Shown here piece by piece: positions 45,254 through 58,477 of a DNA stretch of 64,000 bases. Made by a program: the position numbers and the translations under genes. Numbering within the stretch: position 1 is the stretch's first letter; each line of letters begins with the position of its first letter. The notes beneath the pieces are model-generated. The model did not search any database. It saw nothing but the letters and a program-made list of their open reading frames with translations, and was not told the origin of the DNA. Source of the DNA: Galaxea fascicularis (lineage: Eukaryota > Cnidaria > Anthozoa > Scleractinia > Euphylliidae); NCBI GenBank assembly GCA_948470475.1, contig OX419335.1, positions 42,805,525 through 42,869,524 of the forward strand, read 5' to 3'.

Positions 45254-45306
45254 CCATTATGACTATTATGTTGTTATGTCGTTATGTCCCTAGTGTTATC
45301 CAGGCC
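45081..45306. mobile_element. 226-bp MITE with TAA flanks
   Basis: The ends are inverted relatives: left AGCCTGG...GACATAACGACA, right the same with GGCCTGG. TAA flanks at 45078-45080 and 45307-45309 suggest a 3-bp duplication, as in PIF/Harbinger elements. Confidence 0.7.
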
Positions 45307-45489
45307 TAACTCTTCACAAACCTTGAGCTTCCAAATATCAAAGAAAGTCTGCCGTAACTAATGTAAGAATACCATTAGAAGCAAGCCAGTTGGCATAGTC
45401 CCATGCACATTTGGGTACTTAAACGGTAGGAGACTAAAGAAAGAGAGTGAATTTTAACCGTGGAATGAAATATAAGTTGTAGTTTGTTT

Positions 45490-45600
45490 ATAAAGAATTC
45501 CGAGTTCCCCCAACAGGATACGAACCGTTCTTCACTGAACCACAGGACATGCGCGGGCCTTGTAAATATTGAAGGCTCTCGATCGGAATGTCGACTGCGG
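45490..45600 (-). repeat. SINE fragment related to 31795-31905
   Basis: Shares ATTCCGAGTTCCCC...CAACAGG at its edge, with a decayed B-box on the minus strand. Confidence 0.4.
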
Positions 45601-45749
45601 GCAAATTCGCAGTGAGAATAAACTGAGATAGAGAATTTTAAGCATGTATGTCACACGGATACTCAGATTGTCTGGTTAGTTAAGAGTGAGTTAAGCAGAA
45701 TCAAAATCATATACAAAGGAAGAAACAGCAACATTATCAAAGTTAAACA

Positions 45750-45755
45750 TTTATT
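45750..45755 (-). promoter_or_regulatory. candidate poly(A) signal of INTS5
   Basis: AATAAA on the minus strand, about 33 nt after the INTS5 stop codon (45790-45788). Confidence 0.6.
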
Positions 45756-45787
45756 TACATCAGTAACTTGTAACCGGGTTAATGAAT

Positions 45788-48353
45788 TTACCATGAATCA
45801 TCGAACACTCGACTATAATGATGACCAAGTTTTTCAATATTGTTCACAAAGATCGCCTTCACCACCTCCTTCTGTGTTTTGAATGCAACACCTATGAAAA
45901 CAAACACAACATCACCGCAGAAGTGTTACCAGATTGCTGCAGTGTAAAACCACAACACTCCCGCGATAATTGCAAATCGGCTTTAAGGAGTGAACCCCCC
46001 AATCAGCGATTTTTGCTTGCGATGGGGATACGACTTTTTTTTTTTACATTTGTCGCGATGCCTGCTGAAAATATCGCAGAAAAAAATCGCGAGAACCTCA
46101 ATGAGTTGAATGTTTCGTGACAAAATCACGAACCGTGAAACTTGTGCAGCCACCACCGTGAGTAGGGGACGCCACAATTTTCCAAACAGTTGCTCGTGTA
46201 GCTGTGGCTTCAATTTTGGGAGGCTCTGCAAGTTTCTCTGGGCAGAAAAGTAATAGGAAATGGAACATTGCCCAACGAGCTCGGCTCATAAGTTTACCAC
46301 GCAGCGCCCCTGAGCGAGCACGAAGCGTAAAGGTCCACAACATAAAGTTTTAAGAAACACCATTTCAGAGAACTCCACAGAAAGGAACGAACGAAGATTC
46401 ACCATTTGAAGTACAAAATTGTACATTATGATGATATGAAGAGGTTGTGACGTTTTCATAAACTGCTGTTTCTTGGTCTTTAATATTAATATTACAGTGG
46501 TTAACATCATTCCATTGATAAGTAAATACCTTGCTGCCATCTTTGTCGAGTGGCTTCTGGTGTCATGGCGGAACTTGGCGGCGGAAATTCCTGACAAAAA
46601 CAAACACACAAAACAGAGCATGCACGAGGCTGTAACAGTATTCTACCACCTGGGAAATACGAAGGAACACCTAAAAAACGCGTGCTTGTTTAGCCTTGCG
46701 ATACCACGTCTACAGACACTCTTAAGCCCATTTCAAGGAAAATTCCGAAGATTAACCCATCTAGGGCTTGAATACATTTAAAGTAAGAAGCGGAGAAATG
46801 TAAGTTGGCGAGACCTCAGCGCTTGATTAATTTTTGTCAAGACCAAAGGGAGACGAGGTCAGTTCAGTGTTACGATGTATTTTTAGGCTTAAATTGTTTT
46901 ATACATCAGAAAACAAAAAGTTGGGTTTGATGATAAAAAACCATAAAAGAACTTGAAATGATAAGCAATCAGCTTTAAACAACTAACAATCCAAGGCACA
47001 AAAATTCTCGAAACTCTGAACTCTCGGCATAGTAGTGTGGGAACCTCCGCTAAGTAAATTGTCAAAGGTCTGAGTTAGCATTTAGGAATCATGTACCTTG
47101 AGTACTTTCCACATGGTGTTAAGCAACGCGTAAACTTCATTGGGCTGAAGAAGGCAAAACACAGCTCCCACTCGGCTCAGGGGAGGCGGTAACCAACTCG
47201 CCTAACAAGCAAATCAATAACAAGCAATGGTTTGGTATTCTCCTGACTACGCGAGCAATGTTTAATTAAAACACACGACAACATGGTGGTAGAGTAGAGG
47301 TTCGAATCTGGTCAGAGCTGTCGCCTTGGATACCGTACAGCAAATCGGCAAATTTTCTCTCTCCCCGGGCTAACGGCTTTACAAAGACGCACATGCCATT
47401 AATTTCCAAAAACAAACAGAAACGCTGGAGCCAAATTCCCCTGGGATGTACTAACAAAGGAATAACCAAGATTTAACAACTCGCTTGCCAATTTACTCAG
47501 GAGGATTATCTCACAGTAGACAGGGTTTGTACCCATTTTCACAAAAAAATTGCCAGGACTTTTCCAGGTCTCGGGAAGTATTTTTTTCCATGCTCCTGGA
47601 AGTCTTTCAGTTTACAGATTTCCAGAATATTCCAGGACTTGCCAGTCCAGGAAAATGCTAGACTAAAATTCTAGTACTTTCCAGAATGGAACAGATCATA
47701 GTTACTACTAACTATGAACAGATGAAAAAAAAATCCATACAAGACACACCTTGGTCATTACATCAGTGATAAAACACGTGACTTTAAAATGAAGAGATGA
47801 TTGGTCAACTGATGTGCCCCTGTACACCTCCCAGTTAGACATGATGGTTGCGAGTAGACTGGACACTAAAGGACTGCACTTGGATAGCGACGACACACCT
47901 AAAAACGCGATAACACTAAATGCCACGCCATTTAATTTCATACAGTCACCTAGTTATTCATCTTTCAGAGCGCTTTTCCTTTGAGCGTCGTAAAACCAGA
48001 AGCAAACCAGAAGCAATCACAAACAGAGGCAGAGTAATGGGCCAATCAGAGTCAAAGCAATTACATGTAACAGGCGTAAAGCGCGGGAAAATGCGCGCGT
48101 GCAAGTCGCGATTGGTAAAAGTGGCGCGCGTTTTGCTTTTTGGGTCGACCCCAAAAAATTTAGAAGGGTTTGTATGGAATTTTGTAAGCATAACTGGGCT
48201 ACGATCTCAGAGACAATTTGCCCCCAAATGCTCATTTTTGGCAAGTAGGCCTCTTGGACATTGTCCTTTCAGAATATCCTGACAAATCCCATAATTTCAG
48301 AAATTTCATTTTTATGACGTCATCACTTTAGTACTCTATAGTCCTCTAGTAGC

Positions 48354-48391
<38 letters not shown>

Positions 48392-48775
48392 GTTGGGTGA
48401 TACTAATCACATTTCGACACTTCATAGAAAACCGCTCTATAGTTATTGTATGATAAGAGCTCACGAATAATGAGAAATTCAAAACAGACATGGTTATAGT
48501 CTGTGTAATTACGCAAACTTTTCAAGTTGACCAATTCAAGACCTTAAGGTACAACTTTCCCCGATGAGGACCTTCCAGCTGGCTAGGATTATCTTGTGAG
48601 TTTCATGAACATCGTTAAAACATGAATTACGGTTTAAACACGAAGACGCGCCATAAAAGAGATAGCAGCACCCTGCTTCAGTTCGATTCAGCTCGAATTT
48701 GATGGCGGCCAATGGTCAAAACAAATAAGGAAGGACCACGTTAAAAACGTAGTTTAGTTTCTATTTGGTGCAAGT

Positions 48776-48806
<31 letters not shown>

Positions 48807-51800
48807 TTAAGCAACTTTCTATTTGTTGTTGAATAAATGGATTTTATATATTTTTTCTCTCATCATTTTAACCAAAAATATTACATAGCCTCGTAAATCT
48901 CGGTGTATCGTCGTGGTAGTTGCACGATTGCGTAATGCAAGCAAATCACTTCGAATTTCAAAATTAGCGCAATAAATTTTGAAAGCAAGAAAGACAAAGA
49001 AATGCTACAGATTGATTGGTAGGAGGCGGTCTTTTATTCCACAATTTTTCACAGAGCTCTGTGTGCGTCGAAGGTTGATTGACATAAGATCCAGGCGTAA
49101 CTAAGCTACCGCGCGCCTTTTATAGCGCGTCTTCGTGTTTTAGCAATACACATCTCCCTAACCTTTCGCAACAATGCTTAACAGAGCCCAAAGAATCGGA
49201 TTTTCATCAAACGTTTTCCGTATCCGCAAGTCACTGCAGGAAAAAAAAGAACGTTGCGTCAGGTATGCTCGGAGTACAACATTCTGACCTCCTCGGATTT
49301 TCTGGGAGTTGTTAGAAAAAAAATAACGATTATGGACACAGGAACCTTGCACTGCCAGCAATCAACTCCAGTTTGAATCGATAGTTGCATCCCACATTCG
49401 ATACGGAAACAATCAAACAACGCGGTACCGGAATATAAGGACATCAAAGCCCTGGGCTAGAAATGGAATAACTCCTAGGTAAGAGAAAGATACCTTAACA
49501 ACCAAACAACTGGAGAATGAGGCCGTGGAGAAAATAAAAACCGAAGAAATGCTAACTAACAGGGACTAATCACATACAGAATTGAACATCGAAAAAAATA
49601 ATCCTGCTACTTGGTATCGATTATGCCCGCCGCATACTAGCCGATATTTTGTCGTAGAACAGCAGATTCTTTGTGGGGTTAAAATTTGTCGGGCCATCAG
49701 CTTGCCGCACACCAGCCGATTTTTTGTCGCGACTAACCGCGTTGATGCCTAGGGCCAAGTCATCCAAAATCAAGATGGCGCCCATTCCACTGACGCGGCG
49801 AAATTGAAAATTCACGTGCCCCTCATGACGCTTCCAAATTGGTTGAGGCGCGCGCGAGCCCCGACAAATTGTCTTGGTCCACCGCACACTAGCCGTCAAG
49901 GCCCGACAAGACGTTTTGAGATCTAGCACTGTCAGATATCGCCCGACAAACCCCGATCTTGTCGCAGACTTGTCTGAATTCACCGCACACTAGCCGAAAA
50001 ATGACGAGTTTTCGTCGGCCGACAAAAAATCGGCTAGTGTGCGGTAGCCACTAGTCTTCAATTACGGCTCAGTATCGTTTACCCTTCAATCGCGTTTAAG
50101 TATCGATTACCCTACAACCACTCTTGTATCGATTAATCTTGTATAGCTGTTAGTCGTCTTACCGTTCGATAGTGAACTTGAGGCTGTCATCATCCGGCCA
50201 ATCAAATGTGATAGGAATCACATCTGGACAAACAATCTCCATTAACAACAGAGCTAAACAATCCACGTACTTATGATGTAGAGTTAAGCTTGTATTGTTT
50301 GTGTCTTCTTGGTCAGAGACGCTGCACAGAGTGAAAACTACGTCTGTAAACAACTGGCTTGGCTGAAGCCACGCTTGTAGCTGAAAGATAAAATGCATTT
50401 TTTGGGGGTTAATTATGTCCGTTCTGAGCTGCTCTTCCGGCGTCTCTGAGACATTATGCGACAATAATTATTGGAGTGAATTAGTGACTTGAAGGTCTGT
50501 GGTAAGGTTGTATGGAGGGGTTATCCACAATCGAACGCCACGGAGTGAGGCATCACAAAAAAGCTTAAGAGAGCTGAGAACTGAGGTCGGATTTTAACAC
50601 AATAACAACAACTTTTATTGACCCCTTACACAAAAAAATCAAGTTGGTGTCCTAAAATAACTAGAAAGTTAACTAGGAAGCCAGATTACATAGAATAAAT
50701 TACAATGTTAGGGTTGGAATGACACACACACACACACACACACACACAACACAATAATAATAAATATATAAATCAGACAAGAGTTACAATCCATGAGGAG
50801 AAAGACAAATATACTAGAAATGTAATCCTGAATATGATAAACAAAAAATCAGACTTAAAGTAGCAAAGAAATCACAGAAAAAGCGGGGAAAAAACTCGTT
50901 GAACTAGGGAAATCAGAAACCAAAGTGACATTAATATTGCGACAGCATTTCATTTTTTAACACGCCTTCCCCCTCCAAAACACACGCCCAAAATCGGATT
51001 CTGATTTCTGTATGTTACAACCGAGAAGGGCTGAGGTACTGTATGGTCAATCTAGCAACCACAAACCCACATTATAAAAGGAAACTTAAAACGACCAGGA
51101 CTAACGTTAACGGCCAATAGATCCTATGATAAAATGGCTGCCTTTAAATTATTCTTTTATTCATATTCAAAATAGCCTGACTAACCTCGTTTTAGAGACA
51201 AAAATTCTAAAGAATTTGTTATCCCGGGCGAGGTTAGTCAGGCTATTTTGAATATGAACAAAAGAATAATTTAAAGACAGCCATTTTTGCATAGGGTCTA
51301 TGAAAACGACGTTTCAAAATACCAATCACAAATCCTTTTTGAATAATGCATATGAAAGAAATCATATGTGAACTGCGGATATAAAATCAAATGAAGAGTG
51401 ATCGTTGCAGTCGTGATCGCAATTTTTACAATACGGGACTTCAATGGGGAAGTCCCGAATTTTTTCAAGCTTCTTTACGCAATTGTAAAAATTGCGATCA
51501 CAACTGCGGCGATCATTCTTCATTTGACAATCCTTTTTATTCCAATTTGTACACTTTTACTACTTGGTCGAACTTACCAGGTCCTAAACAGGCAAAACAA
51601 AAAACATAAAAGTTAAGTTGCTCTTTAGAAGAGAAAACTCCTCTCTGGCCATTTCACATGTTTCTTTGCGCGTTCTCCATCCCATTCCCGCTTAAAAGCG
51701 GGAATGGGATGGATCAGTTATTCAATGGATTATTCAACGTTTACTATTGAACTTAAAAGTTCAGTAGTAAACGTTGCACAACGGATATAGTTGCATGTGC

Positions 51801-54800
51801 AGTGGAATACTAAAAAAATATATTTGAAAGGGAAATTCGAAAAAGAACTGAAGCCACTTAAGATCAGTGATCTCCACCAAGCTGTGTCTGACCTCAATGT
51901 TTACGCAGTTCACATCCGTCCCTCCTTCTGGTTTTAATATTTTGTCCGTTTTCTTCGATAAAACGTAATTGTGGCAATGGACGACAAAGGTAGGATTTAC
52001 CTCTTTCATAGCGTGGTTGCCACATTAACGTCCCCCCCCCCCCCACCCATGACAATCATCACTATGACTTGTAATAAGAAGCGAATGCCAATTCCACCCC
52101 ACCCCTCCCTCACCTCGGTTCTTTCTTGTGATTTTGTTCGGTTATTTTTCTCAATATCACCCACAATTCCACTGAAGAACACAGACGAAGGAGTAAGTGG
52201 AAGGTGAGACGAGATGTGAGGGTTTCTGTTTCTTTCCAACAAGGAAACTTTGATTTTCGTGAGGTCCACTTCAGAATCAGCTGGATCAGCTGCCGGAAAA
52301 ACAAACCAAAGATAACGGTAATCTTGAGGAACACTAAGAACTGCCATTCAAAGTGCATACATCATTGAATATTGTCAATACTAAGAACTGTTTGTAACAG
52401 AAGCATGAAGATCGTAACTCGACAGCCGTTGTTTCGAAACCAAACTACAACAGTCACGTGACCACTTGTCAAGAGAAATGATATCTCTTTAACCGCTTGC
52501 GTGCTAATACTTTTGTCTTGTTTTTGACGCTCGGGACTTAAAATTCTTATATCTTAAACAAACGCTAAAAACGCTAGTCTAATATTTCATCAGCGCCTCG
52601 TTTTGACCTCAAACAAAGCTTCAAGGCTCAAATGAGCCCCGAAACCACAGAAACGAGAGAAGAGGGAGAGGAAATAGAGAAAGAAGAAGAAGGAAAAAAA
52701 AAACGAGACAACACGAAACGCACTTGCTTAGCGAGAAAAAAAGGAAATTTACAGGACCGACCTTGAATCGTCCCACCAAATAAAAGCACGTGTTCCTGTG
52801 GACGAATACAGTGAAATAAGTCTTAAATTTTTCAATGGAAAAAGCCATATAGATGGAAAAAAAATACACCACCGGAACAAAACCACTAAGGTATTGCTGA
52901 CTAAATCGCAAGAATTTAGTTGCATCAGTAACTTCTACTCGCGAAAGTTGGTAGGAGATTCATATGACGCTACCATGAAGCCTGTTCCTCTATGAGTGTC
53001 GAATTATGGCGACAACACGAACAGTTTAATTTCAACTTTTCCCATATTTTTCTCACTACTGTTATATTTTACCTTTTGTAGAATTCCTTCTACAAGCAGT
53101 CTTAATAAATACAGCCTGCATCGGTCATCTTTAGAAAGCAGAAGAAACAATTTCCTGCAAAGTTTGATGCATTTGACAGTATCTGCGAAGCACAAAGACT
53201 TGTAGCGTTAAACTTTATCATGGAAACTTTAGGTAAAACAGATAGCAATTTTTATTGCAATTACTTTCATTTGCATGCACTCACAACCAGTACCGAACTG
53301 GCAATAGAAAGGGGATTTCAAACGCTAAATTATAAAAGTGAAAACAATAAATACCGTGTACAAATATCTTGCAAGTAAAAAGGAAAACAATAAAATAAAC
53401 TTGACATAAGTCAGCCTGTTTTAAAAAATCATGGTTACGACAATATTTTGTTTAAAAAGGTACAAGCGATTCACAAGATGTTTGCACAAAGACTTCTTTT
53501 CTAAGTAAAAAACAAATTTGTCTCACCTGTTATTTTTCCGTTTTGGTTTGCCAGTTTATGAAGCAACTTGTAGAAGAATCCGACACAGTTACTGCACAAC
53601 TTCATCACATTGGAAACTTTATCAGGCAGCGTTTTGTGAAAAGACAGAAGAAGTTCAAGAGACTTCACAGAAACATCCAGGTTCGGATGAAGCAGCAAGT
53701 TAGAAAATACACTGTGATGCTTTTGAAAGGATGATGACAAGTTTGATCTACAAAATATGAAGAAAGTTAGGGATCGCTTCAAACGTCAAAAGTGCAAAAG
53801 TAGTCTGTGACTGCGCACAAAAGAAGGTTTGGTTATGCGTAATAAAGGAATGTATAGTATTCATGTGCGTTTAAAGAGCAGTACGTCTTTTAGTACTTTC
53901 CGCATACTCTTAGTTCGCTATTTATTGGTCTTGGACAGACCTGACAAATTTTGTTGTCTTGTTTAAATAACGAACGAATGAATTGTTTACTCTCTGCTAT
54001 ATTATCATGCGTGTATTCACTATCATTGAAATGCAGTGTTTGAAATATCAGATAACATGTAAACGCAAATTCGAAAACCAATTCAGATGTCAAATTTAAA
54101 TTGCAGTTCACGTTGCTATTTCCCTACCTAAATCGTAGTTCACTTCCCTTCTCAACAATCAATAGGTGGTGAAAATTCCTCAGCAAACACAAAAGCTAGA
54201 ACAGAATAACCAAATAAACTTTTCAGTTAGCTTTGAATCTTTATTGGCGTTTTGCGCCATTTTGTTCTAAATGTACCCGTCATGCACACAAAAGCATACT
54301 CCAACAGCAACAAGAAAGAGGAACGTCCCGTCAAGCAAGAAAACTGGTGCTTGCACAGTTCTCATTCTAAACAAAGACTGGAATACAACGGCTCAAGCAG
54401 TCATATACCTGAGATGAACTTGATACAGCCGGCGATTTGATGGTTGAGAGGCATGTTTTCACCGCATCATCCAACAGCTGAGTGTAGTATAACTCCAACT
54501 CGTGATGGAGCTGAACAAAAAGCTCGAGCTACAAACAAAATAACAGTTCATACCTCAATATTTAACTCTACGACATAAACACTACAGCACTTTGGCAACA
54601 CTGAAAATGCTCCCCTAAGGTTACCACGTATTGAAATGTCAACAAGTCTTAACCAAGTGCTACTTATCGCAATATTGCATCTTCTAGGTTTTAAACCTGA
54701 ACGCAAGATGGTTCACTGAGAAAGGCTTGACCCCGCTATGTTCTCTGGACTGCAAATCTAACGTTCTAACAACTACTAAAACACCGCCTCCACAGTTCAA

Positions 54801-57800
54801 ATGTAAAATACATTTGGGTAACTTATCAACCCTAAGTACAGAAAAATACATCGGTGACAAACTAGAAGGATGGTGATGGCAAAAATCAGAGTGCAAACAT
54901 TGAAGTAATTCATAGATCGCGACGAAGAAATTGCTCTCTGCAAGTATAGTGTTTTTAATTCGATGATTATTTTACTCCAGCTTGGTTGAATGTTTCTGAT
55001 TTAAAAAACCATGAAATCCCCGCCCCTGCTTACACTGTTGGAAGTTCTGCTATTCAACATGACTTGACTGAGAATTCCTGCCGCCGAGGTTCGTCCACTG
55101 TGCACAGCTATTATAACTAACATCCGAAAAATATTGGGATCCCTGTAAAACAACGAAAGTAGCCAAATACAGTCATAGCCAATAAAGGATTATGGCTAAC
55201 AACGCATAACAATAGTCTTCGTGAAGTTACTTTGAACTTCCACAGTGTTCCAGATAACTTTCAGAGTTCGAGGGTCACTGCAGATTTTTAAGAGGTCAGT
55301 TGACATAGGTCTTCCCAAACTTTCTTACTCAGCAACTCAGTGTTTCGGGTCAGGGACCAGTTTTGTCGTGGTTTTGACCCGAGATGCCCGCTTTTATCTG
55401 GAACACTGTTCCAGAAATGCTTGCTGACCAACATTGGGTAGCTTGCTTCCAGCATACAATGTAGCAACATTGTTATTGCCTGAAAAAGGTTTCATAATCA
55501 CTCCCCCAAGTGATTCAGTTAATATTGATATGTATAAGTCTTTCTTTAAAAGTTTCTAATGCACTTTTATTACTCACTCACTGTAATTCCCTCTGCCTGT
55601 AAGCGTAATTGATACAGCTGATACAGGTGTAAGCAGAGAATTTTACTGGAAGACAGCATCCTGTATGTTTGTCCTGAATTCTTTCGGCCGAAATTTTTTC
55701 CGCTCGTTTTAACTTTCCCTTGCTCCCACGATCAGCCCTTAGGTTAAATCACTGTTATTTGTCTTGCAAGCGGGCCCCACTTCAGTTTCAAATAATTATT
55801 GCTTCTCTACACTCGCGAACAGATAAATTTGGAATGTTTTTTTAAAATTATGGAGCAAGCATGTTTGGTATGCTGTTTATGCAATGATGCCGGATGTAGT
55901 TTTAGAATTCAAGTAAAGGTACGATCATATTAGGGTTCCGTTCTCCACTCCCTGGCAGTTTTCTTGACCTCAAATGTGCTTTACTTAGTTTATACTATGG
56001 AAATAATGAGGCATCACTTACTTGTTGCCATTAGAAGTCAAGAGCGCCTTGCACAGGTGTTGAGAATGACAGGCCATCACTGTAAGAAACTCGCTCTCTG
56101 TTTCCTTGGAGTCCACTTGGGAAGTTATGGACGAGTTTTTGTAGAAAAGGCCATGTCTTTGGAGAGCAATCTCCTGCAGCCTGTTTAACAACAATTCCTA
56201 AACACCAAAGTTATTATCACAGTCAGATTTCTAAACAAAATTATACATATAAGACGGCATTTTTAAGAGAGACAGCGTAACTACATGAATAGAAACACAA
56301 AAGTTGAGAAGTAAATCATAACAATGTAAACAAAACTGGAGGCACTAATTAGTACTGAAGGAAGCAGTGCCAAGTATTGTACGTCGCCGCACACCAAGAC
56401 TGCAGGCAACCCTTTTCATCCTACATACAATCTGAGGATAAGAGCATGACTACCTGAAGTCTGAGACTATATCTGTGTATAACTATTTCAGAATCTGCAA
56501 CTGTGACTTAAAGTCTCAAATACACCTGTAGTAAGCCTCTATAGATTGAAATGTTGCAATAGCCAGTATTTTTAAGCTAAGAATTAGGCGCACCATAGTA
56601 AGGACGAAGGACTTCTGCACTTCAGCTAGGGCAGCGTTAACGCCTACACAAAAAGATAATTACCAAATTAATACATGTACAACATTAAATTAATGTTATT
56701 TAAGGCACCAATTTACAGTCCTGAGTATGAATTCGTGTGACCTAGTTTATTATCATTTTGTCAAACGATGTGAATCTTGTCCTTTCACGCCCTCAACAAA
56801 AGTAAAAAAAAAGCAAAAGTAAAAAGTACTATTTCTGGACAACCTAAAGCCAAAAGATTATGAAGAAATTCAAAATCAACAGCTTTTCTTTCTCAGACAG
56901 CATTGCTGACATTTTTGCATTGTGGAGCCCATTAAAGGTAATCGTTGGTATTTGTTACTGACCTCCATCTTCTGATTCCTGACAGTTCTTAAGTAGAAAC
57001 TGGAAAATTTCAAAGGCATCTTCCCCTGTGTTTTTGATGACATCAACAACTGAGGACACCAAGCTTTAAAATGGAATAGAAAATCAGTCAGTGCAAGAAG
57101 ACAAACAGACATTTCAAATGAACCCCACTGGCAGGATTACCTCCACCAAGTTTGGAAGTATTCAATTTTCAGAACACACTTGACACGAACTTGATTTTTA
57201 CTCTGTGATTATATTTACAGAATGCCGAATAGAAGTTAAGAAAATTAATACCAGACTTGTTTCTTGGCAATTAAAAAAAAAACACAAAAGAGAAAAAAAA
57301 AATGTTGGATATTGTGGTTGAACATTTTCACCTGAAATTTACAAAAATTAATAATGTATCTTATGTACATCAAAATAAAATGAGCAAACACATTTGTACA
57401 CAAAGTGAAAAGATTAAACCTTACCTCATTTTCTTTTCTCCTCTTTTCTCAGACTGTTCCAGCAACCGCACAAGAACCTCTGGAGTCACTGTAAAAGTGT
57501 AAGAGGAAAATAATTGAATCAATCCTCCTTTAAACTGTTAAAAGGCCAAGATGGCTAACCAGGGCACAAATCAATTTTACATCAAAGCTGTGATTATTCT
57601 AGCAGCTTGGATTTGACTAGGTGAGGCATGACTGACTGCAGATATAAACTAATTATGGTGAGCATCATATCTTAATAAAAATGTGCAGTTTCAGAATGAT
57701 GTAGGAAATGTATCTTTCATCAAAGCTTTTTAAACCAATTCAGTCAGGCCCACAGATAAACCATTCACGCTTCTATGAATCGTTTACACAATTTCAGTTT

Positions 57801-58444
57801 TAGTTGTAATAATTATTGGATTACTAAGAATTACCAGGGTACCACATAAATTATGGTGTAATAATTATGCAGATTACATATCACTGTGTTTGGTTTTCAC
57901 AATGAGTCAAGAGTGCATTAGATCATAAACAAGGGATAAGGTACCCACAACACTCAGATTATGCTACTCACAGACATCATGGAACTCTTTAATAGTTCCT
58001 TTCAGTAAGTTAGGTGACAAACTGGCAATGTGCAGGAGAAATGGAAGAGTGGCTAACTGCTCATCTGGTTCAAGATCAGACTTTGGAGAGTTTGAAATAC
58101 TTTCCTGGAAATGTCAAGATATGTTTAGCTGGTAACACATAAACATCCTTAAATATATGTACATGTGTATAACAACAACTTAAAGGGGCTTAAGAAACCT
58201 GTGCAATGTCTGGGAACAGTATATGCAATGGACCAAAGCTCTGTAAAATGGTGCAGATATATTTAACACATCAGTTCCACACTGACACTTTATATTTAGA
58301 GAAACACATCCTGGGGGTGAGGGAAGCCCAGTGACCATGTTTGGTAGGCACACAATGCTGTATTCTTCAAAGTTGTAGTTGTACCCATTCTTACAAAGTA
58401 TACAAATAAAAATGCAGCTGCAACACTCGTTCTTTTTTTGCGAG

Positions 58445-58477
<33 letters not shown>

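Larger units (their letters stand above)
45788..57488 (-). other. INTS5: INTS5 middle and C-terminal exon group
   Basis: Sixteen exons. The middle (57425-55582) is less conserved and rests mainly on splice phase and weak similarity; 55582-55660 is the least certain. 53527-53719 (LLLHPNLDVSVKSL), 53073-53182 (LLRLLVEGILQK), the microexon 52762-52795 (EHVLLFGGTIQ) and 52114-52289 (TPSSVFFSGIVGD) match the human order. 50163-50380, 49163-49233 and 47750-47898 are strong. 47097-47201 (WLPPPLSRVG), 46530-46590 and 45788-45891 finish the protein. The alternative frame at 51761-52009 was excluded. Confidence 0.82.

Noticed and set aside
46098..46621. Minus frames of 81 and 111 codons as separate genes
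   Set aside because: The part at 46530-46590 is explained as an INTS5 exon in another frame with exact phases. The rest has no motif.
51761..52009. Open minus-strand frame as a further INTS5 exon
   Set aside because: Exons 52114-52289 and 50163-50380 already join in phase 0 and align continuously with INTS5, and the frame lacks a good acceptor with a pyrimidine tract.
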